DNA of 64,000 bases from Sporosarcina thermotolerans (GTDB lineage: Bacteria; Bacillota; Bacilli; Bacillales_A; Planococcaceae). This document shows, piece after piece, positions 25,486 to 34,550 of the stretch. The stretch is taken from assembly GCF_030067815.1 (NCBI RefSeq), contig NZ_CP125968.1, positions 911,501 through 975,500 of the forward strand, read 5' to 3'. Every line of letters starts with the position of its first letter. Position 1 is the stretch's first letter. Position numbers and translations under genes: made by a program. Below the pieces are notes generated by a model. It had not been told where the DNA came from. It saw nothing but the letters and a program-made list of their open reading frames with translations, and did not search any database.

Positions 25486-26525
25486 TCACTCAATAAAAGG
25501 CCAACGTTCCACAACGCGTTCCTTCCTACCAATTGTTGTTTGTGCGTGGATCATCGACTGGTAAACAGCTTCCTCTGTTGCTTCAATGACAGCCTGGAAA
25601 AGCTTATTCATGATTGGTGTGTCGTCACGCAATATCGTATAGCTATTCGTTACCTCTTCACTCCTATGCGAAATGGTATAGGCGTTTGAGAACGCAATGA
25701 TGATGTCGCCGCTCCCGTTATGTACGGTAGATCCTGTTCGTGCAAGACCAATGGAAGCTCGTTTTGCAAGTCTCTTCAATTGCCTGTCATTTAAAGGTGC
25801 ATCTGTCGCGACGATGATCATAATCGAGCCATCGGGTTTTTCATGCTCCATTTCCTCGGATGTCGTCAAGTCGTTTTCAACTGTTAACGATTGCTTTGAA
25901 TTCTTCGCAAGCCATTCATTAATGCGACATTCTTCGGATATTCCGAAATTGGTCAATGTCAACACACCAACAGTAAGTGAACTTTTCCCTTCATCGGAAA
26001 TCGTTCTTGAAGAGGAACCGATTCCACCTTTCCTGCCAAAACAGATCATTCCTTTCCCTGCACCAACAGCACCTTGTTCGAGTGGGCCGCCTTCTGCGTT
26101 CCGTATTGCTTCAACAGCATGATTGGCTCGTACCTTTAACTCACGCATCGAATTCAAATAGCTGTCATTGCATTCACCGACAACGACGTTCAATGAACTT
26201 GTGGAGTCTCCGATTGCGGTATTCTCCATAAGCATATGCTGCAAAGTCCCCTCAAGCACAGCCCCTACGCTAAAGGTGTTTGTCAACATGATGGGGATTC
26301 GATGACACCTAATTCCTCCACTTGAATAAGTCCAACTGATTTGCCAAAACCGTTCAAAACAAAACTTGCTGCAGGCACCTTCTCTTCGAATAAATTCCCT
26401 CCATGTGGCAATAGAGCTGTTACGCCTGTACAAGCCCTTTCTGGACCGCTTTCTTCGTATAAAGTTACATGGCCCACTTTCACTCCGGGAACATCCGTTA
26501 TGGCATTATATTTTCCTCGTTGCAA
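25486..26525 (-). CDS. P1-family peptidase (DmpA/L-aminopeptidase-D-esterase type), one frameshift
   Basis: Self-processing N-terminal nucleophile peptidase of family S58/P1, about 346 residues after repair. It begins KYNAITDVPGVKVGHVTLYEES, the usual start of the family. A central segment is NHAVEAIRNAEGGPLEQGAVGAGKGM. The cleavage/nucleophile region is TGSTVHNGSGDIIIAFS, with the nucleophile Ser in the GSGD motif. The frame breaks at plus-strand GGGG 26293-26296; one extra base joins VIESP to IMLTNTFSVG. TTG 26525 follows AAAGGGG. The gene probably shares a transcript with the Usp gene 21 bp upstream. It likely cleaves N-terminal residues from small peptides. Confidence 0.8.
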
Positions 26526-26546
26526 TTCAATTTTCCCCTTTCTACT

Positions 26547-26966
26547 TCATTTGACGATCAAAACGGGTGCAATGACGCGTTTTGCTACTTTATGACTGAC
26601 GCTTCCTAACAACATCTCTTGAAATGAGTTTAATCCTCTGCTACCAATGACGACAAGGTCGTATTTATTTTCATTTGCGTAAGCGATAATTGTCGGACCA
26701 GGTTCGCCATGACGAATCACCAGTTCATGCTTCACTTGATGTTTTATGAAAATGTCCAATATAGGTTCAATCCGTTCCTTACGCCTTAGATGAAGATCGG
26801 CGATATCTGCGTCAAGGAGGACATCGGTCCGTGTCCGATCATAATTCAGCACATATAGCGCCGTAATGGATGCGTTTGAGTTAGTGATCGCTAACTTAGC
26901 TGCATGAAGGGCTGCACGCTGCGAGTTTTCTGATCCATCGACTGCAATAAGTATTCTTTTGTACAA
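26547..26966 (-). CDS. Universal stress protein (UspA family)
   Basis: A 139-residue Usp-fold protein. It begins YKRILIAVDGSENSQRAALHAAKLA and ends with the ATP-binding pattern VIGSRGLNSFQEMLLGSVSHKVAKRV, which follows the family G-x2-G-x9-G(S/T) rule (GSRG ... GSVS). It should be a cytoplasmic dimer binding ATP or AMP and aiding stress survival. TTG 26966 is used because AAAGGGTGG is 5 bases upstream; the longer frame to 27002 would add a hydrophilic leader with no ribosome site. It is divergent from cadC, about 200 bp apart, and followed closely by the P1 peptidase gene. Confidence 0.88.
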   Translation of the reverse strand: MYKRILIAVDGSENSQRAALHAAKLAITNSNASITALYVLNYDRTRTDVLLDADIADLHLRRKERIEPILDIFIKHQVKHELVIRHGEPGPTIIAYANENKYDLVVIGSRGLNSFQEMLLGSVSHKVAKRVIAPVLIVK

Positions 26967-27078
26967 AGGAACCACCCTTTCTCCACGGCTATATTCATGC
27001 AATTCGACTGAAATAGAAGTATTGATATAATCTTCAATAAAAATCCCGAAAACCCTTTATTTTCAAGGCGAAAAATTC

Positions 27079-27098
27079 ATTCAAAGATCTGTTTGAAT
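27079..27098. promoter_or_regulatory. CadC-like operator O1
   Basis: ATTCAAA-GATCTG-TTTGAAT is a perfect inverted repeat with 7-bp arms. It lies just upstream of the predicted cadC promoter and resembles the arms of the plasmid pI258 cad operator (TCAAA...TTTGA). Confidence 0.6.
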
Positions 27099-27102
27099 AA
27101 CC

Positions 27103-27131
27103 TTGCATTAGGGGAATAAGATGCATATACT
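27103..27131 (+). promoter_or_regulatory. Putative cadC-cadA promoter
   Basis: TTGCAT, a 17-bp spacer and TATACT, located between two CadC-like operators. Confidence 0.55.
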
Positions 27132-27141
27132 GTACTTACAA

Positions 27142-27157
27142 TCAAACGAGTATTTGA
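27142..27157. promoter_or_regulatory. CadC-like operator O2
   Basis: TCAAACGAGTATTTGA has the same TCAAA / TTTGA arms and 6-bp spacing as the known cad operator. It is placed just after the -10 element and ends 15 bp before the GTG start of cadC. Confidence 0.6.
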
Positions 27158-27171
27158 ATGAGGTGAGTTCT

Positions 27172-27540
27172 GTGAAGGTGAAGGATACATGTGAAATAAC
27201 AGTTGTCCATGAAGAAGTCGTAGAAACAGTACAAAAGAACTTGCCGGATGTCAGCGGAATGGTACAAATATTCAAGGCGCTCGCTGATGAAACTAGATTG
27301 AAAATTGCATATGCGTTAACGCTTGAAGAAGAAATGTGCGTCTGCGACGTGGCGGCTGTAATCGGTGCGTCAAATGCCACCGCATCGCATCATCTTCGCT
27401 ATTTACGTGAACACGCCCTCGCAAAATCGGAACGCAAGGGGAAAATGGTTTACTACTCACTATCGGATTCACATGTGTCCGATCTTGTCAGGATCACCCA
27501 TGAGCATGCGAATGAAGGGAAGGGAAATGAACATGGCTGA
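27172..27540 (+). CDS. cadC: ArsR-family heavy-metal repressor CadC
   Basis: ArsR/SmtB winged-helix repressor of 122 residues, the same length as CadC of pI258. It releases DNA when Cd, Zn or Pb bind. Visible metal ligands are Cys7 (VKVKDTCEI) and Cys56/Cys58 in EEEMCVCDVAAVIGAS, directly before the recognition helix NATASHHLRYL. The position matching Cys11 of pI258 CadC is Val. GTG 27172 is used because GAGGTGAG lies 5 bases upstream. Two candidate operators flank the promoter. It overlaps the start of cadA, so repressor and pump are translated together. Confidence 0.9.
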   Translation: MKVKDTCEITVVHEEVVETVQKNLPDVSGMVQIFKALADETRLKIAYALTLEEEMCVCDVAAVIGASNATASHHLRYLREHALAKSERKGKMVYYSLSDSHVSDLVRITHEHANEGKGNEHG

Positions 27541-29628
27541 AAAAACAGAGTACAGACTTGAGAATCTAACATGCGCCAATTGCGCGATGAAATTTGAAAG
27601 CAATGTAAAAAGCATCCCTTCCGTATCGGAAGCGACCGTAAACTTCGGAGCATCAAAATTATCTTTCACGGGAGATGCGACAGTGGAAGAGCTACAAGCC
27701 GCTGGAGCGTTTGATGGCATTAAGGTTGTGCCTCTAACAAAAAGGAATCCAAATCCAAAAATACCTTTTTTCAAAAGAAAAGAGAATATCGTTACACTGT
27801 TAGCCCTTATTTTTGTCATTGCGGGTCTTTATTTCACACATCGCGATTTGCCGAACACGACAGTTGCTACAGGTCTTTTCGCAGCTGCCATTTTGGTCGG
27901 GGGCTGGGATGTTCATTACGGGCGTAAAAAACCTCGTAAGATTTGACTTCGACATGAAAACGTTGATGACAATTGCGATCATTGGGGCAGTTATCATCGG
28001 GAATGGCAAGAGGCGGCTGTCGTTGTCTTTTTATTCGCAGTAAGTGAAGCCCTTGAAGCGTATTCTATGAATAAAGCACGACAATCGATTCGGCAGTTGA
28101 TGGACATTGCTCCACCGTCTGCAACTGTGCGCCGCAATGGAACCGTAGAAGAACTTCCGACTGAAGATATACAAATCGGTGATATCCTTCTCGTGAAGCC
28201 GGGTCAAAAAATAGCAATGGACGGAATTGTGTTAAGCGGTCAATCGACTGTCAATCAAGCACCTATCACAGGGGAATCGGTTCCGGTTTTAAAGAAAAAG
28301 ATGATGAGGTTTTTGCAGGGACGTTGAATGAAGAAGGTGCACTTGAAGTGACAGTGACGAAACTTGTCGGAGACACGACAATCGCTAAGATCATTCATCT
28401 TGTCGAAGATGCCCAAGCGGAAAAAGCACCATCTCAGAAATTCGTCGATAAGTTTGCAAAGTATTACACGCCAATCATCATCGTGATTGCAATTTTAGTT
28501 GCCATCATTCCACCACTTTTCGGTGGGGAATGGCATACATGGATTTACCAAGGGCTTGCAGTCCTTGTAGTTGGCTGTCCTTGCGCCCTCGTTGTCTCCA
28601 CCCCGGTCGCAATAGTAACGGCGATTGGCAATGCCGCTCGTCAAGGCGTCTTGATCAAAGGCGGAGTCCATCTTGAAGAAATGGGTCGCATCAACGCGGT
28701 TGCCTTCGATAAAACAGGGACATTGACGAAAGGATATCCGGAAGTCACGGATTTCATTATGGATAAAACTGCCCGTAATAATATACTTGATGCGGTTGCT
28801 GCCGTCGAATCGATGTCCCAACATCCGCTGGCAAGGGCGATTGTCACCTACTCTGAAAGCCAAGGTGTTCAAAAAGTGGACATGGTAAACTTCCAATCGG
28901 TCACTGGAAAAGGAGCGTACGGTGAAGTAGGAGGTTCTCTTATCCATGTCGGTAGCCTGAATTGGGCAATGGAACTATCAGAAATCCCTTCAGAATTGAA
29001 ACAGCGTGCTGAAGCATTGCAAAAAGAAGGGAAATCCGTCATGGCTGTCCTCTTGGATAAGACTTTCCAAGCCTTAATAGCAGTTACTGACCCTTTAAGA
29101 GACGAAAGTAAAGATGTGCTTCGTAAATTGAAAGACATCGGTATCCGTCACACGGTTATGCTGACTGGAGACGATCAACGTACCGCTGAAGCAATTGCAT
29201 CGACTGCGGGTGTAACGGATGTACGTGCTAACTTGATGCCTGAAGACAAATTAACGGCTATAAAAGGTTTAATCGGTGAATACGGTCGTGTCGCTATGGT
29301 AGGGGATGGGATAAACGATGCACCGGCACTTGCGGCTTCATCGATTGGAATCGCGATGGGAGGAGCTGGAACGGATGCTGCTTTAGAAACTGCGGATATC
29401 GCGTTAATGGCAGATGATTTAAGACAATTGCCATATACGATGAAATTAAGCCGAAAAACGTTGCAGATTATTAAAGAAAATATTATGTTTGCATTAGGCT
29501 TAAAAATTGTAGCGCTGCTTTTGATCATCCCAGGATGGTTGACTCTATGGATTGCGATTTTCGCGGATATGGGTGCGACATTATTAGTCGTACTGAACTC
29601 CTTGCGATTGATGCGGATTCATAAATAA
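27533..29628 (+). CDS. cadA: Cadmium/zinc/lead P1B-type ATPase CadA, three frameshifts
   Basis: P1B-type ATPase expelling Cd2+/Zn2+/Pb2+, about 698 residues. The N-terminal metal domain has [14 protein letters not shown]. Further on are the TGES actuator loop, the ion-site motif [12 protein letters not shown], the phosphorylation site [10 protein letters not shown], the SQHPLARAI motif and the hinge [13 protein letters not shown]. The frame is broken near 27906-27911 (one extra G or two bases lost), at GGG 27999-28001 (one G lost) and at the A-run 28295-28299 (one A lost). ATG 27533 or 27527 overlaps the end of cadC. All motifs survive repair, so the gene is likely intact in the organism. Confidence 0.88.
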
Positions 29629-29655
29629 TAACGCAGCCCGAACGGGGGATTTAAA

Positions 29656-30759
29656 ATGAAATTACGTGAGTGGACAATGGAAGAACAGGAACAACTTATC
29701 CATTTCTTAACAAATAACACATGGCCCTTTCATGGGAACGCGCATCCTGAACGCGAACTGATCGAGAAGACGATAGAAGAAGGCGGCTATGAATCGGATG
29801 AAGTGAAGACGTTTTGGGTGGAAAACGAAGAAGAAGACATTGTGGGAATCGTTAAAATCTACGATTTGCAGGATGAGATACCACTTTTTGATTTGCGGAT
29901 TGCAGATCGATATAGAGGTTTCGGATATGGCCCAAAAGCGCTTAGACTCATTACCGAATTCGTATTCGGCTTGCCGGAGGAGAAAATCCGTTTAGAGGGT
30001 CATACAAGGCAAGACAATTTGGCAATGCGGAAAACATTCGAAAGGGCTGGCTTTGTTAAAGAGGCCCATTTACGGAATGCCTGGTTCTCTCCAAAAGAAA
30101 TGTCCTATTATGATGCAGTGACATACGGTATGACTCGGGAAGACTTTCTGGCAGGAACAACAACACCAGTCATGTGGGAAGATGAAAAGCAACCGAAAAA
30201 AGCGAAGCGTATTCCTAACATACCAAGTGAAATTGAATCCGAACGCTTACTGATTCGCATGCCTGAAGTGGAGGATGCTTTGGACTTGTGGAATGCGAAA
30301 CGCAATTCGCACGCCTCATTGAAGGAATGGATGCCATGGGCGCAAGAGGAAGCGGAACTTCATTCGACAGAAGAAAATCTTCGTCAGGCAATTGCTGATT
30401 TCATAACGAGAAAAGATTTGCGTCTGCATATCTTTTTAAAAGAGACGGGAGAGCTCGTTGGATCTACGGGCCTTCATCGAATCGATTGGTCCATTCCAAA
30501 ATTTGAAATTGGGTATTGGTTAGATACGAAATTCGAAGGGGCCGGGCTCATGACTGAAACGGTGGAACGATTGACTCGGTTTGCATTCGAAGAGTTAGGC
30601 GCCCGCCGTGTTGAGATTCGTTGCGATGAAGAAAATGTCAAAAGCCGATCAGTGGCTGTCCGAACTGGTTATGAACTTGAAGGAGTTTTGAGATCCGATT
30701 CATTATCTGCTGACGGTAAACAATTACGAAATACATGTATATATGCTAGGGTGCAATGA
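29656..30759 (+). CDS. Tandem GNAT acetyltransferase fusion
   Basis: A 367-residue protein with two GNAT folds. The first (about 1-170) has the acetyl-CoA loop IADRYRGFGYGPKALRLI and NLAMRKTFERAGF. After a linker rich in Lys and Pro, the second (about 190-367) is RimJ/RimL-like: SERLLIRMPEVEDALDLWN, IGYWLDTKFEGAGLMTETVERL and CDEENVKSRSVAVRTGYELEG. Each half looks complete. The first resembles aminoglycoside/ribosomal N-acetyltransferases of unknown substrate; the second suggests a ribosomal-protein or amino-group target. It is 27 bp after cadA without a terminator between, so it may be cotranscribed with the metal pump. Function is not determined. Confidence 0.85.
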   Translation: MKLREWTMEEQEQLIHFLTNNTWPFHGNAHPERELIEKTIEEGGYESDEVKTFWVENEEEDIVGIVKIYDLQDEIPLFDLRIADRYRGFGYGPKALRLITEFVFGLPEEKIRLEGHTRQDNLAMRKTFERAGFVKEAHLRNAWFSPKEMSYYDAVTYGMTREDFLAGTTTPVMWEDEKQPKKAKRIPNIPSEIESERLLIRMPEVEDALDLWNAKRNSHASLKEWMPWAQEEAELHSTEENLRQAIADFITRKDLRLHIFLKETGELVGSTGLHRIDWSIPKFEIGYWLDTKFEGAGLMTETVERLTRFAFEELGARRVEIRCDEENVKSRSVAVRTGYELEGVLRSDSLSADGKQLRNTCIYARVQ

Positions 30760-30785
30760 GGATTCTATTAGATAACATAAGACAA

Positions 30786-30815
30786 AAAGGGTGCCGAAAA
30801 TGGCACCCTTTCTTT
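30786..30815. terminator. Bidirectional terminator
   Basis: Stem AAAGGGTGCC / GGCACCCTTT with a 6-base loop, preceded by AAAAA and followed by CTTTAAA. It separates the GNAT fusion gene from a converging small membrane-protein gene. Confidence 0.88.
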
Positions 30816-30969
30816 AAACCGACCGTCGACCGGTCAACAATTGGACAACAAAGATGATACCGGCAATGACCAATAGAAGATGAATTAGTCCTCCACCGAT
30901 TTTCATCACAAACCCAAGTAACCAAAAAGCAACCAATGCCACTATGATAAACCAAAGTATTTTACCCAT
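30814..30969 (-). CDS. Small membrane protein, lmo0937/DUF5670 family
   Basis: A 51-residue protein consisting of two hydrophobic helices (ILWFIIVALVAFWLLGFVM and LIHLLLVIAGIIFVVQLL) joined by KIGGG and ending in TGRRSV. This is the pattern of the lmo0937 family of small membrane proteins found across Bacillales, with unknown function, sometimes linked to stress. ATG 30969 follows AAAGGAGTGAAATGT, a strong ribosome site. Longer frames reaching 31215 are not supported by any ribosome site and overlap the mntR leader. Its terminator is the shared hairpin at 30786. Confidence 0.8.
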   Translation of the reverse strand: MGKILWFIIVALVAFWLLGFVMKIGGGLIHLLLVIAGIIFVVQLLTGRRSV

Positions 30970-31103
30970 ACATTTCACTCCTTTGAAGTGGTATAGTGAA
31001 TTTACCCATTCGTTGGAAAAAGTAAACAATCCGATGCTACACTTGGGACTAAGACGGTTCAACACCCCGAAAAAGGGGAAAGTACATACTGGAGGTGGAA
31101 CGT

Positions 31104-31514
31104 TTGGCAACACCAAGTATGGAGGATTATATTGAACAGATTTATTTGCAACTTGAAGCCAAAGGAGAAGCACGGGTTTCCGATGTTGCGGAAGCATTGT
31201 CCGTACTCCCTTCATCCGTTACTAAAATGGCTCAGCGACTCCATCGCGAGGACTATGTAATCTACGAACGGTATAGAGGCCTTGAACTAACTGAAAAGGG
31301 GCTCAAGTTCGGAGAGAAGCTTGTACGAAGACATGACCTCCTTGAACAGTTTCTGAGAATAATCGGTGTTGAAGAGCATAATATTTATGGTGATGTAGAA
31401 GGCATTGAGCATCATTTGAGCTGGAATGCGATGGATCGCATAACGGATCTTGTAGCAGCGATGAAAGATGACACGGAATTTGTACGAAAATTAAAAGAGC
31501 GGCAAGACTTTTGA
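31104..31514 (+). CDS. mntR: Manganese-responsive repressor MntR (DtxR family)
   Basis: DtxR/MntR-family regulator of 136 residues that represses Mn2+ uptake genes when manganese is abundant. The N-terminal winged helix ([45 protein letters not shown]) is close to B. subtilis MntR. The metal-site residues appear as Asp in PSMEDY, Glu and His in [23 protein letters not shown] 31104 matches the family N-terminus (M-A-T-P-S) and lies 6 bases after GGAGGTGG, which is better than GTG 31095. cvfB follows within 21 bp and is probably cotranscribed. Confidence 0.93.
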   Translation: MATPSMEDYIEQIYLQLEAKGEARVSDVAEALSVLPSSVTKMAQRLHREDYVIYERYRGLELTEKGLKFGEKLVRRHDLLEQFLRIIGVEEHNIYGDVEGIEHHLSWNAMDRITDLVAAMKDDTEFVRKLKERQDF

Positions 31515-31534
31515 CGGAAGAGGTAGATGAACAA

Positions 31535-32392
31535 ATGACAGAACTAAAACCGGGCTATATTGCCCAGTTGACCGTAAAAGGACAGGAAGGCTCCAGATGG
31601 ATATTGGATGGAGGAGAGCATGACATTTTTGTCAATGCATCCGAATTCGATGAAACGCCGGAAATCGGGAAGAAAATCGAAGTTTTCCTTTATATGAATA
31701 GACGTAGTGAATTGGCTGCTACAGCGCATAAGCCGAAGATGACAATTGGCACATTCGGCTGGGGGCGTGTCATTCGGATTGATGAAAAAGAAGGTGCCTA
31801 CGTTGACATCGGCTCATCATTCGAAGTGCTTGTGAACAAAGCAGATCTACCTAGAGTAAAAGCGTTATGGCCGAAGATGGATGATGAGCTGTTCATGACA
31901 TTGCGTACGGATTTAGGTGGCAATATTTTTGCTCGACTCGCAACTGAGGAACGGGTGCTGGAATTGATAGAGGAGGCACCTAAGGATTTATTCAATAAAA
32001 AGTTGAATGCTAGGGCATACAGGTTATTGCCGGTAGGGTCGTTCTTTTTGAGCATTCCTGAAAACTACAGAATTTTTGTCCATAATACCGAACGGGAACA
32101 GGAACCGCGCCTTGGTGAGGAAGTGGAAGTTCGAGTTATCGACGTACACGATGACGGTACATTGAACGGTTCATTGTTGCCACGAAAAGAAGAGCGCCTT
32201 GGTGATGATTCGGAGACAGTTTATCAGTATCTAACAGATGTGGGAGGGAAAATGCCTTTTTCGGATAAATCTACTCCTGACGAAATTAGTGAAATGTTTG
32301 GCATGAGTAAAGCGGCGTTCAAACGAGCCCTTGGTAAATTGATGAAAGAGGGCAAGGTAACTCAAAGCGACGGCTGGACTTCTGTGAAATAA
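31535..32392 (+). CDS. cvfB: S1-like RNA-binding protein CvfB (YitL)
   Basis: A 285-residue RNA-binding protein of the CvfB/YitL family: S1-like beta-barrel domains (PGYIAQLTVKGQEGSRWILDGG; GTFGWGRVIRIDEKEGAYVDIG; LGEEVEVRVIDVHDDGTLNGSL) followed by a C-terminal winged helix (EISEMFGMSKAAFKRALGKLMKEGKV). In Staphylococcus aureus CvfB affects virulence gene expression through RNA binding; the target here is unknown. ATG 31535 is chosen, with GGAAGAGGT upstream; a TTG at 31511 overlapping the mntR stop is an alternative that would add eight residues. It probably shares the mntR transcript. Confidence 0.9.
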   Translation: MTELKPGYIAQLTVKGQEGSRWILDGGEHDIFVNASEFDETPEIGKKIEVFLYMNRRSELAATAHKPKMTIGTFGWGRVIRIDEKEGAYVDIGSSFEVLVNKADLPRVKALWPKMDDELFMTLRTDLGGNIFARLATEERVLELIEEAPKDLFNKKLNARAYRLLPVGSFFLSIPENYRIFVHNTEREQEPRLGEEVEVRVIDVHDDGTLNGSLLPRKEERLGDDSETVYQYLTDVGGKMPFSDKSTPDEISEMFGMSKAAFKRALGKLMKEGKVTQSDGWTSVK

Positions 32393-32471
32393 AGCAATCA
32401 TAAGGCATGTATAAGGGGAACTTTTCCGGATTCCATGACGTACTACTTCATAAGATAAGGAGGGGTAAATT

Positions 32472-33358
32472 ATGAAGAAAATGGTGATGGCGATTTGTGT
32501 TTTATTGCTTGCTGTTGGAGGATTGCAGCCGACGCTAGAAAAGCCGATACAGCTATCGACGAAAAGTTAGGACTGCCAATTGTTGTATTGGGCGCTAATC
32601 TGACTGATGCAGAAAAGGAAAGTGTGAAAGAAAGCCTGAAAGTCGAAAAGGACACTGAGGTCGAAGAGATAACAGTCGACGGAAACGACCTTACGAAGTA
32701 TATAAAAGATGGCAATAGCCAGGCAAGAATGTATTCATCCGCTAAAATTACAAGATTGGACAAAGGGAAAGGTCTTGTTATCAAGATTGTTACTCCTGAC
32801 AATATTACACAAGTCACAAATAGTATGTATGCAACGGCTATGCTGACAGCAGGAATTGAAGATGCGGTTGTTGAAGTGGCGTCGCCAAAACCCGTCACCG
32901 GTCATTCAGCCTTGGTGGGCATCTACAAAGCATATGAAGTTTCTGGCGAAACGCTTGATACAGAACGGACGGATGTAGCGAATGACGAATTGAACTTGGC
33001 AACAAAGTTCGCGAAAGACTCCGGTATCGACGAGGATAAAGTGGCCGAATTATTGACCGAAATCAAGAAGGCGATTGCGGACAATAAACCTAATACAAAA
33101 GAGGAAGTCGAGAAGATTGTAAACGAGCAACTAACAAAAATGAATATCAATCTTAGCGAAGCCGATCGTCAAATGTTGATTGAATTGATGGATCGTATTC
33201 GAGGATTGAATATCGATTTTGGGAAGTTGTCTGATCAATTATCCGAAATGGCAACGACGATTAAAGAGAAATTCGGAGAAATTGATCCTAGTTTTTGGGA
33301 GAAAGTGAAGCAATTCTTCGAGAACTTAATTGACTCCATTAAGGCATGGTTTAAGTAA
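32472..33358 (+). CDS. ypuA: Secreted DUF1002 protein, YpuA-like, one frameshift
   Basis: Exported protein of the DUF1002 family (B. subtilis YpuA), about 295 residues, function unknown. A signal peptide (MKKMVMAICVLLLAVGG) precedes the conserved region DEKLGLPIVVLGANLTDAEKESV, PVTGHSALVGIYKAYEVSG and a Glu/Lys-rich helical C-terminus ending IKAWFK. The signal peptide and the mature part lie in different frames; adding one T at TT 32523-32524 gives AVGGFAADARKADTAIDEK, so a read error is likely. ATG 32472 follows AAGGAGGGG with ideal spacing. It may continue the mntR-cvfB transcript, 79 bp after cvfB. Confidence 0.82.
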
Positions 33359-33403
33359 GAATGACCTGAAATGTGGTAATATACTGTCAAAGGAGAGGAT
33401 TTC

Positions 33404-33685
33404 ATGGACTTTGAATTTGTAGAGCTTGGCGGTGACGCATTCGCGTTCCAACATAAACAAGATGGAAAGATGTTGGCTGAAATAACATGGACGCTTCTTG
33501 CAGATGTCATGGTAATGGATCATACGTATGTATCCGAAAACCTACGCGGACAAGGCGTAGCAAAGAAATTACTCGATCGTGCAGCAGAATACGCACGTGA
33601 AAAAGGATATAAAATGGAAGCTGTCTGCTCATATGTTGTCACAGCATTTGAGCGGTATAAAGAATATGATGATTTAAAAGCTTGA
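33404..33685 (+). CDS. Small GNAT-type acetyltransferase (YjdJ-like, COG2388)
   Basis: A 93-residue minimal GNAT domain of the COG2388 group. It contains the strand pair MLAEITWTLLADVMVMDHTYV, then the acetyl-CoA loop SENLRGQGVAKKLLDRAAEYAREKG and the closing VCSYVVTAFERYKEYDDL, which are the usual landmarks. Members are among the shortest GNAT proteins and have no firmly known substrate. AAGGAGAGG lies 6 bases before ATG 33404. It is 45 bp after ypuA in the same direction. A hairpin follows, but its T-run faces the other strand, so this gene may lack a strong terminator of its own. Confidence 0.88.
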   Translation: MDFEFVELGGDAFAFQHKQDGKMLAEITWTLLADVMVMDHTYVSENLRGQGVAKKLLDRAAEYAREKGYKMEAVCSYVVTAFERYKEYDDLKA

Positions 33686-33731
33686 TAAAAAATACAAAGG
33701 CAATCCCGTTATTTAGTGGGATTGCCTTTGT
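33686..33731 (-). terminator. Terminator for the minus-strand 37-residue gene
   Basis: A 14-bp stem (ACAAAGGCAATCCC / GGGATTGCCTTTGT). The run of A at 33688-33692 becomes the T-tract on the minus strand, 20 bases after the stop codon of the small gene at 33751. It supports that gene. Confidence 0.75.
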
Positions 33732-33750
33732 AAATACTGTGATATTCAAT

Positions 33751-33864
33751 CTAAAGCCCCCATGCTAAAGTTACGACATAGACGAATCCTGTTAATACAG
33801 ATGCACCTGCGACGGTATAAAGCATGTCTGACGAAGTGAACATTATCTTTTTTCCATATTTCAT
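33751..33864 (-). CDS. Hypothetical 37-residue membrane peptide
   Basis: A very short gene read on the minus strand. The product begins MKYGKKIMFTSSDMLYTVAG and ends with the hydrophobic stretch VLTGFVYVVTLAWGL, so it has one membrane helix with a basic, cytoplasmic start. ATG 33864 has an AAAGGAGAGC ribosome site at ideal distance, and a hairpin with a minus-strand T-tract lies 20 bases after the TAG. Both signals together make it more than a chance frame. I do not recognise the family. It is convergent with the small GNAT gene. Confidence 0.6.
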   Translation of the reverse strand: MKYGKKIMFTSSDMLYTVAGASVLTGFVYVVTLAWGL

Positions 33865-34030
33865 GCTCTCCTTTCGCTTCCTACTAATTAATGTTATTAA
33901 AAATAGATTACCCTAACTACAATAATTTGAAACTTCGAAAAAATGGTTTAAAAAAATTAAACGAAACTATTGGTTTTCATCTTCGTATACTTGTTATGAT
34001 AGAAAAAATAGAAAGAGAGAGGTGCTTTTC

Positions 34031-34504
34031 TTGAAACGTACAGCAGAAAAAGTTTTGTCTGTAATTGCGGTCATTTTGACGGCGATAGGGACAATTATGG
34101 GATTCCTTGTTATGGCAGTATTTAATCTCCTTAGAAATGACCCGACCTTTAAACAGCAAATTGAAATGGATTTATTAGCAGACCCTGCGTTGTCTCCAGC
34201 GGATGTAGATATGGTTTTATCCCTGTTGAATTCTGCAGGTGGATTTCTTTGGATAGTAATCATCCTAACAATCATCAGTATTATCTTGAATATCATTGGA
34301 ATCGTAAATATTTGGAAAGATAAAAATGCTAAACTTGCAGGAATCATGTTCATCATCGCAGGCTTATTGGCAGGAATCCTTTCAATACCTTCTATTCTTC
34401 TTTATATCGCTGCTATTTTATGCTTCACAAAAAAACAGCCATTGCAAGATGATCTGCAATTCGAAGACCAATCATATAATAGTGATGGAATGAGATCGTT
34501 ATAA
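34031..34504 (+). CDS. DUF4064 membrane protein
   Basis: A 157-residue membrane protein of the DUF4064 family, function unknown. It begins KRTAEKVLSVIAVILTAIGTIMGFL, a typical start, then an acidic extracellular loop (NDPTFKQQIEMDLLADPALSPADVDM), and three more helices (FLWIVIILTIISIILNIIGIV, LAGIMFIIAGLLAGILSIPSI and LLYIAAILCF). The tail is hydrophilic. TTG 34031 is chosen over ATG 34022 because GAGAGAGGTGC precedes it with 8-base spacing and the family starts with MKRT. It appears to be a single-gene unit, ended by a bidirectional terminator. Confidence 0.82.
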   Translation: MKRTAEKVLSVIAVILTAIGTIMGFLVMAVFNLLRNDPTFKQQIEMDLLADPALSPADVDMVLSLLNSAGGFLWIVIILTIISIILNIIGIVNIWKDKNAKLAGIMFIIAGLLAGILSIPSILLYIAAILCFTKKQPLQDDLQFEDQSYNSDGMRSL

Positions 34505-34507
34505 TGA

Positions 34508-34550
34508 ATAAAAGACGCTTTCCCTTTTGTTAGGGAATAGCGTCTTTTAT
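34508..34550. terminator. Bidirectional terminator
   Basis: AAAAGACGCT-TTCCCT / AGGGAA-TAGCGTCTTTT forms a 15-bp stem with a 6-base loop, serving the DUF4064 gene and the converging GNAT gene. Confidence 0.9.
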
